Below are positions 10,945 to 23,248 of a stretch of DNA of 64,000 bases, piece by piece. Every line of letters starts with the position of its first letter. Within the stretch, counting starts at the first letter, position 1. The position numbers and the translations under genes are program-made. Location: assembly GCF_963082655.1 (NCBI RefSeq), contig NC_081556.1:69115227-69179226 (forward strand). The letters run 5' to 3'. This DNA is from Stomoxys calcitrans (lineage: Eukaryota; Arthropoda; Insecta; Diptera; Muscidae). Below the pieces are notes generated by a model, which searched no databases, was not told the origin of the DNA, and worked only from the letters and a program-made list of their open reading frames with translations.

Positions 10945-11490
10945 ATGTCAGTCATCTGGTCTTTGCAGAAAAGTCTTTTCTTTCCCCCACACTTTGGTAT
11001 AGCTCGGAACACAAACGACGCAGATCCTGTCATCGCCCAATAAGTCGTTAATCTCCTTCTTACACCCCAAGACCGTTCGTGACTTTAGCGTGATGGATGT
11101 TAAAGCCCTAAAAGCCGTCTTAGTATTCGTAAAGATATTCACAATCGTCGTTCTCGCGTTAGGATCGTTCTACCTCAAGCGTTCCATCATCGCTTGTCCT
11201 GCCTGACCTTATACAGGCGGTAAAAGAACTCAATATCTCTAATAAATACACTCAGACCTGTTATGTCCTCTAGCTTTGATCCATCCGTGTAGCGTAATCT
11301 ACCAGGCAACAACACCAGATTTACAACAATCCAGATTGTGGGCCGGATATAGAAAACAGTCTACTGTGACCTCGTAAGCGTGTTCCACTTCAACATCTTC
11401 TCTCTTCCAAGACAACATCTTCTCTAAATCTGTTGTTATGTCCCACCGTTGCTTTTTTTCTCCATAGCCATCCACCAAACTGGGGATTTC
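10945..11490 (-). mobile_element. LINE family A-like, RNase H region (minus strand)
   Basis: The minus-strand frame at 10948-11142 reads IFTNTKTAFRALTSITLKSR and VCVPSYTKVWGKE. These resemble the IFTDSK and WVPGHSGVxGNE motifs of the RNase H domain in LINEs, with the aspartate and histidine positions substituted. Further upstream on the minus strand is a YTDGSK-like block (complement of CTTTGATCCATCCGTGTAGC, 11274-11293). It is broken by frameshifts and lies tail-out against the plus-strand copy at 11620. Confidence 0.7.
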
Positions 11491-11619
11491 ATTCAGAACT
11501 AAAAGAGAACTAATAGAGCTTGAGCGAACAAAAAAGTTTATGATTTTCTCTACCTTTGAATTTTTAAATTCGAAAGATATTCAAAAAGTTAAACATCCAA
11601 TAGATTTTGCTTCCCACTG

Positions 11620-12890
11620 TAAGTGTAGGAGTCCGAAATGGATATGCAAAAGAGCCGAAGGTGTCTTGAAGATGTCATACGACTGGGCTAGACCTAGGGC
11701 TCTCAATGATTACCCAGAAAGACCGAAATCTGCTTGTTCACGGGGAAGACTAAGGTGAGCCAATTTAACGCAGCACGTTTCCTCAATAGAACGATTTCAA
11801 TATCTGACAGGATCAAATACGTACCGAGAAGGCTCACAGATTTTGGGTACTATGTAGACGGGCCGTAGGCTCGAAATGGGGCCAGAATACGAGGATAGTC
11901 CACTGGCTCTACAGGAGCGTGATAAAACCAATACTTACTATCTCCACAGTTGTTTGGTGGAGAAAATATGTTGTCTTGGCATAGGCGGAGCGAAGAGGAC
12001 CACGGTCACTAGGGCATTGGAGACTAATCTAGATATCTGATCAATACACATTGCAGCCATATCGGCTATAAGACTAAAGGAGATGGCAGAATGGATAGAG
12101 GGTAGGAGCAGGTCATACCATCGCGGTATAATCGAGACAAAGATAGGAAACATAGAAGGAATGGAAGAGGTATCCGAACGGAAACCTGAGACGACACTTT
12201 TGGTCGAGTGCGACGCACTGCAACCAGCGGCACAGTCTTGGATCGACGGAACCCTAGTATTGCCATCAGGAAAATCATATCTATGACAAATTAAAGTGAA
12301 CCTGGGGGTCTACATTAAAAACCCAGGGTTTGAAATACGGTCCAGCAGGCGGAGATCTGGGCGATTACAGAATGCATGAGGGTGGTGCTAATGCGAGGAC
12401 GTCGAATATGAATATCTTTAAGAACAGTTAACTAGCCATGAGGGCAATATCTACCAGAACGATAAGGTCGCGAAAAGTATTGAAGTGAAGAGGACGCAGT
12501 TCGAGTTAAGAGCGTGGGCTACGAACGCGCATGTAATACTGTGGAATAGCGAAACGGTCGGTAGGACAACGAGGCCATTACTGAAAGGATGTAAGCAGGA
12601 GGGCAGTCAAGCTTTCAGTATCATAACAGGACACATAAGATTAGGATTTCGGTGCGGCAAGTTATAGCTTGTGTAGTGAATGTGCGGAAGATGATGAGAC
12701 GTTGTCATTGCTCGGCTTTCGCGGCTAACAGACACCGGCACTTAGGTGGGGACCCCATACCAGACACAAACTAACTTTTTGTCTTAAATTTTCTTTTTCG
12801 AGGTTACTTTTCAGTATTTAGAGCGCACAACAAGTTCATTACTGGCTTCAGTTTATGTCCATAGTGCCATGGAGCAGATTATCGGAATAT
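11620..12890 (+). mobile_element. LINE family A, 3' half (plus strand, decayed)
   Basis: It starts within the palm-to-thumb region of reverse transcriptase: RAEGVLKMSYDWARPRA, matching RAERVLHMAYDWARPRG of the copy at 35410-37520. The cleavage-product-like order continues: AARFLNRTISISD, the VWW thumb region, the RNase H start (LPSGKS, near 12265), a zinc-knuckle-like CAEDDET stretch (near 12680), then the 3' UTR ending at TCCATAGTGCCATGGAGCAG (12857-12876). Many frameshifts and stops are present. It is pseudogenic. Confidence 0.8.
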
Positions 12891-12891
12891 C

Positions 12892-13925
12892 GGGTTTTAA
12901 TAAAGAATATTTCAGTGTAGAATTCTAATCTGATATCCATATATGGGACCAAGTGTTTGGGGGGCTGCCTCTCCCCAGAGACATTCACAAAGGGGACAAA
13001 TTTATGACCATATTCTCCAGGCCAATTTACTGAGTGGCCTCCCATCCCCCAAAATACTCCCCAAGCCGTTCATGTTTGCCGACTATGGAAATATGGGGCT
13101 CAAATTAAATGTATGTGGGAGTAGACCACATATCTAATATCAACATTAGGGACCAACTGTCTAGGGGACGTATTTGCTCACCAAGGCAATTTGGGTCTTA
13201 TAAAGAGTGGAACAAAATATTTATAGTTTTTAGGGCCAATACCCCAAACCGGATATATTTGCTGACTTTTGCAATAAGGAGTTTAAATGAGATTAGAAAA
13301 CGAATTTGATATCCAATTTTGAGGCCAATGGCAATATGGGGTTCAAATAAATGATATATGAGAATAGAGCACGTTGCTGATATATTTTCCGGGCTTAGTG
13401 TTTGGGGGACCACCCCAGTCCTCAAAACACCCCTAAATCGGGCATATTTACCAACCATGTCAAAGTGGAGCTTAAATGAAAGGTACTGGGGGGTAGCAAG
13501 AATTGATACCCACTTTCGGGACCAACTTTCTGGGGGTCTACCCCTTTCCCAAAATACCCCACAAAGAGCAATTTTTTAGTGACCATCGCAATAGGGGGCT
13601 CAAATAAAGGTATTTGGGAGAAGAATACGAATTTGATATCCAAATGTAGGAACATGTATTTAGGTCATCACGCGTTTCCCAAAACACCCCCCAAAGGGTA
13701 AACATTTTTCTACCATGCCAATATGTGGCTCAAATAAAAGGTATTTGAGATTGAGGCCATGTGTTTGGCGGACGCCTCATCGTATAAACTCCCCTAAACC
13801 GGTGGCAATATGCGGTTTAAATAAATGGTATTTGAAAGAATTGTCGATAATAAATATTCCAAGGAAACTTTTGTTTCATATAAAGTAATAGAAGGCGCTG
13901 CGGAGCGGGCCGGGTCAGCTAATAT
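12892..13925 (+). mobile_element. Helitron-like interspersed repeat (family F3), 3' end present
   Basis: It is a chain of diverged units, each with a CCCCAAAACACCCC-type block, a TTTGATATCCA-type block and a GGGGCTCAAAT-type block. The order of unit variants at 13105-13440 is the same as at 50240-50580 and, inverted, at 20200-20520, so this is a defined element and not random tandem sequence. The 3' end reads GGCGCTGCGGAGCGGGCCGG then GTCAGCTAA (13893-13921), a GC-rich end closing with CTAA, which fits the Helitron CTRR rule. Confidence 0.65.
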
Positions 13926-14504
13926 TTAAATAAGTTAAACATTATGGAAAGGTATAAAGGCATTCTTTCTACTTTTTTGTGTAGCTATGTCACTTGATTA
14001 TTGCACAATATATATAAAAACCATATAAAGGAATGTTCAACCCAACAAAAGTGCATGCCATTTTTTTGATTCTTGTAAAATAATGGATAATTCATTATCC
14101 TTAGATGAACTAGCTGTTAAAATACAACGAGTTTTTAACAGGGTTACCATGTGTGTTACCGGTAATACAAATGTCATTACCAACAACCTTCGATGAAGCT
14201 CAAGAATTACCACTTATGGTTAATAATAGAAACAAATCATTATTATAACTTTGGTATTCGAGAGCAAAATGTCTAATCCAGAAAAAGCATTTTTGATATA
14301 ATACAGGCCAGTTCATGATCTTTACTCATGTTGGCTGAAATTATTTAACGGTGATATAGTAAAAAAAAAGTCCGCCGAAAATTTAAAGCGGGGTTCGTTT
14401 CGAACAATGGCGCATAAAAAATAGTCTGTTGGGGGAAAATCTAAGTTATTCTTAATTCTTGTATCAGTAACAACTTTAGTAAATGAGTCTAAAGCAAGCT
14501 CTGC
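13926..14504. other. No recognisable gene
   Basis: AT-rich sequence with no recognised repeat or protein. Confidence 0.5.
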
Positions 14505-14875
14505 ATTTTTGCCAAGTATGATTGAAATCGGTATATAACCTGATTTAACTCTCCTCTAAACTGACCTTTCAATTAAGCTCCTTGAGCTTACAGAGGGCGC
14601 AATTCTTATCCGATTTAACGCCCATTTTGTAAGAACCAAGTGTGATCTAAATAGGTCCATAATATGATAAAGCTTCTTCTTCATAAACAGATAAAGAGGG
14701 GCAATACAATTAGAAAATATCACCTGCCTACACTAACAGGAAGAATTTGTGCAAAATTTGCGTGCTTCGACAGACAGATTGATGATCAAGAATATACCCA
14801 TATACTTTATTTGGTCTCAGATTTATATTTCGATAACTTACATACGGAATGATGGAATGAGTGGAGGGTGTACAA
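14505..14875 (-). mobile_element. DINE-like element, truncated
   Basis: Contains GCCAAGTATGATTGAAATCG and CAGAGGGCGCAATTCTTATC unit motifs (14510-14612), then the 5' block in inverse order: GACAGACAGATTGATGATCA, TACTTTATTTGGTCTCAGAT and a decayed AGTGGAGGGTGTAC (14861-14874). Most internal units are gone. Confidence 0.7.
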
Positions 14876-16254
14876 ATGCAAGCAGCAGAGAAAGTTAAAA
14901 TATGTCCGAAATTTTCAACATCTCTAATTTTGCTGAGCATAATGGCAGTCACCATTTTCTCAGCAAATCAAAATTATGAAATAGCTTAGAAATGGGATTT
15001 ATATTCCGAATAAAATGAAATTGTTTCCACTCTGCTATGCGAGATGGACGAAATGCCACATGAAAATGTTTCTTTTCTTCAATATGGGGTTTTATCGTCA
15101 CTGGTAAATGAAATGGTACAGAAGAAATTGGTATAATGAGTGCTTAAGTGACATAAATGCTTAGGCCATAATAATAATGTGCGATGGAAGAGATAACATA
15201 AAAACCACAACACTTACCACAATGACTTGAAACACTATGCCGTATCATCAGTCCATTCTTCTATTTAAGCTCATCATGACCAACCGAGTCCGCTGTCATC
15301 TGCGGCGTCAGCAAGTTCACTATCATACCATCGCTGTAGAAAACCGGCCCACGACCAGTAGGAATTCGGTTACCACATTCATTTTACTTCTAGTCGTCTT
15401 CATGCGGCCCAATGACTGTCCGTTTGGCACTTATTTGGTCAAACGGTCTGCTGCTTCGTTTCTGGATTATGACCCAGAAAAGTTGTTATAATCTTAAGTG
15501 AAAACAAAGCCAAATAAACTATTTTCAAAAATGTTGTTGTGAATGTTTTACGATACCAATGTTTCGTTGCTGCAAAAAGTGTAAGTTTCTGTTTTTTAAT
15601 ATTAAAGCGTGATTTTTGGGTCAAAGCCAAAATTTGGGGCGCAAAATTGATAATGGGAATAGTTTTAGCACATCAAAAAGCTAAGTTATAGCAGGTACAC
15701 GTTATGCTCATTTAGAAGTAACATGATATAGCCTGTTAACCATGATAGCTTTAAGCATCAACAAGCCTCTATGCATGTTTAACCTTAAGGAGTTGTAATT
15801 AGGGATAACAGATAAAAAAAATATCACCCTATGTCTATGTAGTAGTGAAGGGGAAATGGGGTCATTTCCACCAGCAGAAAAATTTGTAAAAGAATCACCA
15901 AATCCTCACCTAATCGACCAACATTTTCCAATGATCAAAATGCACTTAATGTTATTTTAACAATAATTCTGTACTTATTAAAGATTTGCATAGGTTTATT
16001 CGACAGTTCTGTAAAGGAAATCTGTTAAATAAACCTATTTCAAAGCTACATTAAGTTTTGTGAATGCGCCTGTTATATTATAGGAAAAACCCGTAATTAA
16101 GTTAAAAATGCAGTCTATTCTTTTCAAAAGTATTTTAGTGCTTTTTGAAAACACTTATTTAATATTAAGACACTATCTTTATGTTTCAATGAGCCGCATG
16201 ATTGTCTGACTGACATGAAACTAAGGAGCGTCTCGAAAAAAATATGGTTTGAAG
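14876..16254. other. No recognisable gene; one unexplained open frame
   Basis: Mostly AT-rich. At 15237-15491 (plus) an ATG-started frame of 84 codons lies in a GC-richer patch and includes a hydrophobic run (TTFILLLVVFM). No family was recognised and no splice or promoter context was found. Confidence 0.35.
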
Positions 16255-17425
16255 AAAAACTTTTTCAAAATCGTACAGGAAGTCGGAGAAATATTACTTT
16301 AGTACACCAATAGGAACTTTTTGGAACTTTTTTCTAAACTGAACTAGAGCTTTGAATATTGGTACTTAGGTACACTATATATTTGGACTTTTGTACATGT
16401 AGATACTAATAAGAGTCAAAAGAGGTATTTAATGGGTGAACATTGCACAGAGCGAACGGGTAGAGCAGGATCTTCGAAATTTGGCTTAAATAATTGTTAT
16501 TGGGAAATAATGGGGGTAAATAAAAAAATATGAAAAAGAGTTTTGGAAACGGGAGAAAACGTACATTTAGTACTGCATTTGGTACCATTTCGTACTTTCT
16601 TTACGGATTGAGCGAGAGCTCTAAAATTTGGCATATAGTTGCAACTGGGAAATGTATGTTGGGTGACATAATGATTTTTTCACATATCGTATATTTTAGT
16701 ACCAAAATGTACTTAATAGTACGAAATCGCTTATTTAATCTTACAGTTAAGTGTGACATATAAAAAAAATCATTTGGCAAAAGGGATTGTAGTCTTGACA
16801 AAAAATAAGATAAGTTGTACCAAATACGAAATGTTTTAATCGTACTAGGAGTGGAAGAAACGTACTTAAGTGCTGTAATTGGCACAATTTGGTACAGCTA
16901 GAGCTCTATAATTGGGGATAAAGGTGGGTGACTGAAATATTTTTTTGAAATTCATACATATAGGTTCTAAAGCATACCAAATGGTCCTTTCTTTATGAAT
17001 TGGGCTAGAGCGCTCAAAATTGGGATTCATTTATACGTTGATATTGGGCGACTTAATGATTTTTTTCCGATGTATTGTTATTCTTGGTACTATTTGGTAC
17101 TCTCTTTACAGAAGAGGAGAAATTTCTGAAATTTTATACGCAATTATTACAAAACTTCATGGTCTTATAAACTGAGAGACTATCTAATTTTTTGGAAGTC
17201 CTATACCAAAAAGAGGTATCGAAAACGGGAGTTAAGTTTTACCTGCATGCCAAATTTCAGACCAATTTTGGTACAAAAATGTACGAATTAAGTATAATAT
17301 TTAGTCACCCATCACAAATTTCTGAGTGGTACTTACATGTTAAATTTCTGACCTCAATTGCATCTGAACAGAAAGTACAAAATGGTATAAACTTTGGTAC
17401 CAAAATGTACGAATTTTGAATAGAC
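16255..17425. repeat. GTAC-rich dispersed repeat, left part
   Basis: The region is dense in GGTAC and GTACC (for example TTTGGTACCATTTCGTACTT at 16579-16598). Recurrent blocks are GAGCGAGAGCTCTAAAATTT (16608-16627) and GGTGACATAATGATTTTTT (16662-16680). The blocks return inverted at 18805-19500 and again at 50885-51350. A DINE-type element (17430-18800) separates the two parts. Confidence 0.6.
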
Positions 17426-17429
17426 CGTT

Positions 17430-18800
17430 TGGTCATCCATTATTTATATCTGAACTGAGAGCCATCTTGTCCGATTGTCACGAAATTTGCACATGTCACT
17501 TTTTTGGCCCAAGGACAAACGCTATTGATTTTGAAACAAATCGGTTCAGATTTAGATATAGCTCCCATATACATCTTTCATTCGATATGGCTTTTTAAGG
17601 CTGTAGAGGCCACAATTTTCGTCCGATCTTCACAAAATTTGGCTTTGGGTATTTTATTTAAATTCCACTTATGTGTGCGAAATTTCATAAAAATCGGTTC
17701 AAATTTAGATATAGCTCCCATATATATCTTTCATCCGACTTGGGCTTTTATGGCTGTAGAAGCCACAGTTTTAGTCCGATCTTTAAAATATTTTGCACGA
17801 GGAGTTTTATTTGACGTCCTAATATATGTGGAATATTGGAATATTCCTAATATATGGAAATTTCATGAAAAACGGTCCATATTTAGATATAGCTCCCATA
17901 TATATCTTTCATCCGATATGGGCGTTTAAGGCTGTAGGACCCACAATTTTTTACCGATCTTTATAAAATTTGGCATGGGGTGTTTTATTTGACGTCTCCA
18001 TATGTGTGCAAAATTTCATAAAAATCGGTCCAGATATAGATATAGCTCCCATATATATGTATCGCTCGATGGCCTCGCACTTAAATACCGTAGTAGTTAC
18101 AAATTTCAACCGATCTGCACAAAATTTGGCACCGACTATTTCGTTAGTGCACTTAATATATCTGGAAAATTTCATAAAAAACGAATCGGATTTAGATGTA
18201 GCTCCCATATATATCTTTCATCCGATTTGAAGTATTAAAGTTGTAGATGCCCCAATTTTGGTCCGATCTTTACCAAATTTTGCATGAGGTGCTTTTTATG
18301 ACGTCTTCATATGTGTGCAAAATTTCATTTAGATTTAGATATAGCTGCCATAAATATCTTTCATCCGATATGGCCTTTTACGGCGGTAGAATCCACAATT
18401 TTCGCCCGATTTTACGTGAGACGTTTAAATGTGTATATTTCACCCGATATGGACTTTTAAGGCAGTAAAACCCACAATTTTGGTCACATCTCTACAATCT
18501 AGGGCGTGAGATGCTCTATTTGATGTCCCAGTATGTGTCATTAAAATTGGCACAGGTTTCGATTTAACTCCAATATAATCTTTTATCCGATATGGCCTTT
18601 TAAAGATGTGGAAATCCAAATCTTTTGTCCTATGATAGAAAAATCTTACAAGGTTCCAAATTGCTATTTCAATTGGAATCCAAATTAAAGTCTGACTAGA
18701 TTTCGAGATAAATTCTACATATAAAAAGTACTACATGCACTAGGTGGTGTAGGCTATTATATAGTCGGTACCGCCCGACTTTTGCCTTTCCTTACTGGTT
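17430..18800 (+). mobile_element. DINE-type element, subfamily 2, 5' truncated
   Basis: Units carry TTTAGATATAGCTCCCATAT and ATCTTTCATCCGATATGG. The TAGATATAGCT anchor is at 17553, 17706, 17884, 18037, 18193 and 18336. Two of the steps are exactly 153 bp, and the 178-bp step contains an extra 25-bp-scale AT insertion near 17825. The 3' end is AGGTGGTGTAGGCTATTATA and TAGTCGGTACCGCCCGACTT (18740-18780). It shares the TATAGCTCCCATATA core with the other DINE-like copies. Confidence 0.7.
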
Positions 18801-18804
18801 ACTA

Positions 18805-19500
18805 GTTGTACCTGCATGTCAAATTTCAGACCTCTAGCTCCAACTGTACAGAAAGTACCAAATGGTACCAGTTATGGTACCAAAACGCGTACATTTTGAA
18901 TAGATCATATAGTCACTGATCACAGATAGCTCAATTTTTAAAGAAAGTACGGTAGTAAAACGTATGTTTTTTCCGGTTACCAATACCATTTTTTCTTTTT
19001 ACCCTCATCATTTTGCACCAAATGTTGTATGAGTCAAATTTCAAAATTCTACCTCTATCTATCCTCCCTGTACAAAGTTCACCCATTTCGTACCTTTTTG
19101 GTACTTTTATTAGTACCTGAATGTGCAAATTTCAAAAATCACTTTTAGTCACTCAATTGACGTTGCCATAGTGTTCTAAAATCCAGAGCTATAATCCACC
19201 ATATAAAAAAAAGTAGCAAATAGTACCAATTGCGGTACTAAACGTACTATTTCTCCCACTTCCGGTACGATTTTCCAAAATTTTCTTTACCAAATCTTAT
19301 TCTTTCGAGACCCTTATTAACTTGAGCCCAAGAACATAATTCTAGCCCTTTCCGTTCGCGCTGGGCAAATATTTGACATTTCGTACTTTTTGGTAATTTT
19401 TGGTACCTGAACTATCGAATATCACCAAATCCCGTCTTTCCCGTGCCTATGACACAAGACCAACATTCGTGCAAAATATCATGATTGTAGCTCTAGCCGT
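18805..19500. repeat. GTAC-rich dispersed repeat, right part
   Basis: Again rich in GGTACC and GTACT, with CAATTGCGGTACTAAACGTA (19229-19248) and TTTCTCCCACTTCCGGTACG (19250-19269). These are the inverse of blocks at 16545-16600. It ends at CTCTAGCCGTTTGGGCTGGT (19491-19510), a block also seen near 51130-51160. Confidence 0.6.
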
Positions 19501-19544
19501 TTGGGCTGGTCAGCAATCAGTCACTCACACAACTTTTTTATATA

Positions 19545-21412
19545 TATACCAGCTCCGCTGCGCCTTCTTTTACTTTATATGGAACAAAATTATCCTTTGA
19601 ATATTTATTTTCGACAAAAAGAAGAGCTTTTAGTGAAATGCCATGCTACGAAATCGCTCGGAGGGTTTAATGCCATTCTAAAAATACTTTATTTTCGCCT
19701 GATATTCTCATGATGTCCGATTTAGGAGTGTTTACGGGGGTGAGGTGGTCCCCTAGACACTTAGCCCTGAAAAAAATATCATCATCGTGCTTTTGTCTCA
19801 AATACCATTTATTTAAACCCCATATTACCATTGGTTTAAGTAGAGTATATAGGATGAGGTGTTCCCCAAACACTTGGCCCCAAAATTGGTTATCAAATTA
19901 GTTTTCCAATCTCAAATACCTTTCATTTGAGCCACATATTGGCATGGTCGGCAAATTTTTACCCTTTGGGGGGTTTTTGGGGAAAGAGCGGTGCCCCAAA
20001 TACATGGTCCCACAGTTGAATATTCGTATGCAACTCCCAAATACCTTTATTTGAGCCCAATATTGCGATGGTGAGTACATAATTGCTGTTTGTGGTCTAT
20101 TTTGGGAATTGGGTAGACCCCAGAAAATTGGTCCCGAAAGTGGGTATCAATTTCATATGAGCCCCACATTGACAGGGTAGGTAAATATGCCCGTTTTAGG
20201 GAGTGGGGTGGTCCCCCAAACACTAAGTCCTGAAAAAATATCAGTTACGTACTCTATTCTCATGATTCTATATGTCATTTATTTGAACCTCATATTCGAT
20301 ATCAAATTCGTTTTCTAATCTCAAATGCCTTTCATTTAAACCCCTTATTGCAAAAGTCAGCAAATATGTCCAGTTTGGGGTAAGGGCCCCAAAAACTATC
20401 AATATCGAGCTCCACTGTCTAGAAGACCCAAATTGTCTTGGTGAGCAATTATGTCCTAATTGGGAGTTTTAATGGTGTTGGGACGTCCCCTAGACAGTTG
20501 GTCCCGAATGTTGACATCAGATTCGTGGTTTACTCCCAAATACCTTTCATTTGATCCCCATATTTCTATAGTCGGCAAACATGACCAGTTTGGAGGATGA
20601 GGCGCCACTCAGTGTCCTACTCTAAAATACCTCTTATTTGAGTCCCATATTGCAATGGTCAGCAAATTCTTCCTATTTGGGTGGGTGTTACAGGGGTGTG
20701 GTGGCCCCATAGAAACTTTTTCCCGAATATTGATATCAGATTCGTGCTTAACTCTCAAAGACCTCTCATTTGAGCCCCATATTGATATGGTCGTAAATTT
20801 GTCTTCATTGGGGCATGTTTTTGAGGAGTGGTGGCCCCCCAAACACTTGTTTCCACATTTGTATATCATATTCGTATTTTACACTAAAATAGCTTTTATT
20901 TAAGCCCCATATTGCCATGGTCAGTAAGTAAGTCATGTTTGGGGAAGGGGTGGACCCCCAGAAACTTGGTCCCACATTTTGATATCAAATTCGTATTATA
21001 CTCGTAAATACATTTCATTTAAGACCCACAATTGGATATCAGATACGTTTTCAAATCTTAAATACCTTTCATTTGAGTCCCATATTGTCGTAATATCTAT
21101 ATGTATACAGATATATATTTTTTAGGTTTCGGGGGTGGGGCGGCCCCCAGTTACCTCATCCGAAATTTGAATACCAAATTTTTGTGTTTAGATTACTATA
21201 AGAGAGCACACAAAATTTCGCTTAAATCGTACAACCTATCTCCGAGATCTGACGATTCTGAAAATTAAGGTAAGGGGGAGGGTCCGCTCCCCCTTCGCTA
21301 CGGGATCATTACGCACCATCTGTGAAAATGTTCAAAAAAGTCGGTTCAGCCGTTTTTGAGTCTATAAGGAACACACAAACAAACAAACACAAATTGATTT
21401 TTATGTATAGGA
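19545..21412 (-). mobile_element. Helitron-like interspersed repeat (family F3), long copy
   Basis: In plus coordinates it begins with the inverted 3' end (CAGCTCCGCTGCGCCTTCTT, 19551-19570) and ends with the inverted 5' end: GGTTCAGCCGTTTTTGAGTC (21345-21364), ACACAAACAAACAAACACAA and TTGATTTTTATGTATAGGA. In between are about ten units with CATTTGAGCCCCATATTG. On its own strand the start is TCCTATACATAAAAATCAAT, compatible with a Helitron 5' TC start. No RepHel coding sequence is present, so it would be non-autonomous. Confidence 0.65.
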
Positions 21413-21519
21413 AGAAGATATGGATTGCTTAATCCCCATTACCTTGGTTTTAAGTACATTATTGTATGCAATAATGTAATGAAATATGGAATAGTGAGAT
21501 AGCCCAAATTTGAAAGGCA

Positions 21520-21690
21520 AGTTCGTCGTGGCATTTAAATCGACCTAGCCATGTCCATACGTCTGTCCATCCGCTAACTTTAGAAGGAATAAAGCAAGAA
21601 GCTTGAAATTTTGCAAAAATACTTCCTATAAGTGTAGGTCAGTTGGTATTGCAAATAGGCCAAATCGGTCGGTGTTTTCATATGTACTGT
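21520..21690 (+). mobile_element. DINE-like element, 5' part, interrupted by Tc1
   Basis: CGACCTAGCCATGTCCATAC, GTCTGTCCATCCGCTAACTT, GCTTGAAATTTTGCAAAAAT and TAGTGTAGGTCAGTTGGTAT are the standard block just inside the 5' end. The element resumes at 23508 with ACCATATAAATCGATCTTGA and runs to about 23680. Confidence 0.7.
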
Positions 21691-21913
21691 CTTCTTCAAT
21701 AAACCTCAATATTTTTTTATCTACGTGTATTATTTACTGTTTTTTGATAATTTAATTTGTTGGAGTGCTTCAATTATTTCCGCAAACATTTGATGTAAAA
21801 GTATTGTAGTGTAAAAAAAATCTTCACGACATAATAAAGTGAGTTTTTTTTTTTATAAATCGTGAAATTTATAATATATTCCTGATTTTTTTTACAACAA
21901 TTTGTGGTATTTA

Positions 21914-22151
21914 TTGGGTTGCCCAAAAAGTAATTGCGGATTTTTTAAAAGAAAGTTAATGCATTTTTAATAAAACTTAGAACGAACTTTAATCAAATAT
22001 ACTTTTTTTACACTTTTTTTCTAAAGCAAGCTAAAATTAACAGCTGATAACTGACGGAAGATGAAATGCAATTACAGAGTCACAAGCTGTGAAAAAATTT
22101 GTCAACGCCGACTATATGAAAAATAATTGCGGTACTTTTTGGGAAACCCAA
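21914..22151. mobile_element. Mariner MITE (238 bp) with TA target duplication
   Basis: The left end TTGGGTTGCCCAAAAAGTAA and the right end, read inverted, TTGGGTTTCCCAAAAAGTAC match over the first 20 bases with two differences. TA flanks both sides (21912-21913 and 22152-22153). The end sequence followed by TTGCGGATTTTT is typical of mellifera-type mariner ends as I know them. The interior has no transposase. It is inserted in the Tc1-like element. Confidence 0.85.
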
Positions 22152-22198
22152 TATTAAAAAAGAATAATTTGTGGCAAACCTAACGTTTTCATCCAATA

Positions 22199-23248
22199 TT
22201 GCTTAAATATAAAGAAAATAAGCATGGACCATTACTTTTTCGAAATGAACCCCTCACCGCAACTCAAAAAGATATGTTGGTACAATATAGCGAATATGGG
22301 ATGAAATTAAAAGCTTTGAGTTCCAAGTATAAAATATTAGAATCAGGGGTCAGAAAACTTATTGCTTTGTATAATATAAGGATGTCAAATAAAACTTTGA
22401 AAAAATTATGTGTCAGAAAACGTAAGACGACGAAGCTTGACGATGATCGTATTACAATTCTAGCAAAGAAAAATTCTTTTACGACAGCCAGAGATATAAA
22501 AGATAAGCTAGAATTAAATATTTCGACTCGAACTGTCCAAAGAAGACTTAATGAAAGGGGTTCAAAATGTGCCTTCGCTAAGAAAAAATCTCTCCTACGA
22601 GCAGCAAATAGAAAGAAATGATTGGCTTTTGCAAAAAAGTATATAAATATGCCTGTATCATTTTGGAATACAGTTATTTGGACAGACGAATCAAAATATG
22701 AACTAAAAAATTGCATAAATCGAAAAAGAGTGTGGTGTGAACCAACACAAAGGCTAAAATCGAAAAACCTTATACATACTGTAAAACCTGGTGTAGGAAG
22801 CCTCATTGTGTGGGAATGTTTTTCCTCTTCAGGTGTTGGTAGGCTCATAAAAATTGACTCGAAAATGGCTGGAGAGCACTATGTAAACATTTTGAAAGAA
22901 AATCTTTATAGCAGTGCGGAGGAAATGGACTTGGGGGAGTTCATCTTTCAACTAGACAACGACCCCAAGCACACGAGTAAGATCGCTCAAAAATATTCTG
23001 AAGAAAATAACGTTGAAAAATTATAATTGTCTGCTCATAGCCCTGATCTAAACCCCATAGAGCATCTTTGGGCCATCCTAGATGACAAAATACCGATGGA
23101 ATCCAGATCAAATCTTCAAATATTTTGGGAAAATATGCAAATTGAATGGAGGGCAATTCCAACAAATACTTTGAGGAACCTTGCTTTAAGTATGCCGAAA
23201 AGATTGTGAGAAGTCATCAATAACAAGGGAGGAGCAACTTCGTACTAA
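22199..23248 (+). pseudogene. Tc1-like DD34E transposase with three in-frame stops
   Basis: One continuous frame of about 349 codons is interrupted only by stops at 22619-22621 (TGA), 23024-23026 (TAA) and 23207-23209 (TGA). The order is as in the family: an N-terminal helix-turn-helix (TATQKDMLVQYSEYGMKLKAL), a second DNA-binding helix region (TARDIKDKLELNISTRTVQR), then catalytic WTDESKYE (first D), QLDNDPKHTSK (second D) and SPDLNPIEHLW (E). There are 34 codons between the D of QLD and that E, counting the stop. The C-terminus NNKGGATSY ends at TAA 23246-23248. The true ATG is not evident upstream of 22272. In nature this enzyme would cut and paste the element at TA; this copy cannot make a full protein. 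Confidence 0.9.

Noticed and set aside
15237..15491. 84-codon frame in a GC-richer patch
   Set aside because: Possible but unsupported: no family resemblance or gene signals. Mentioned only in the spacer entry.
22264..22848. 194-codon minus-strand frame
   Set aside because: It is the antisense of the Tc1 transposase frame, whose catalytic motifs are on the plus strand.
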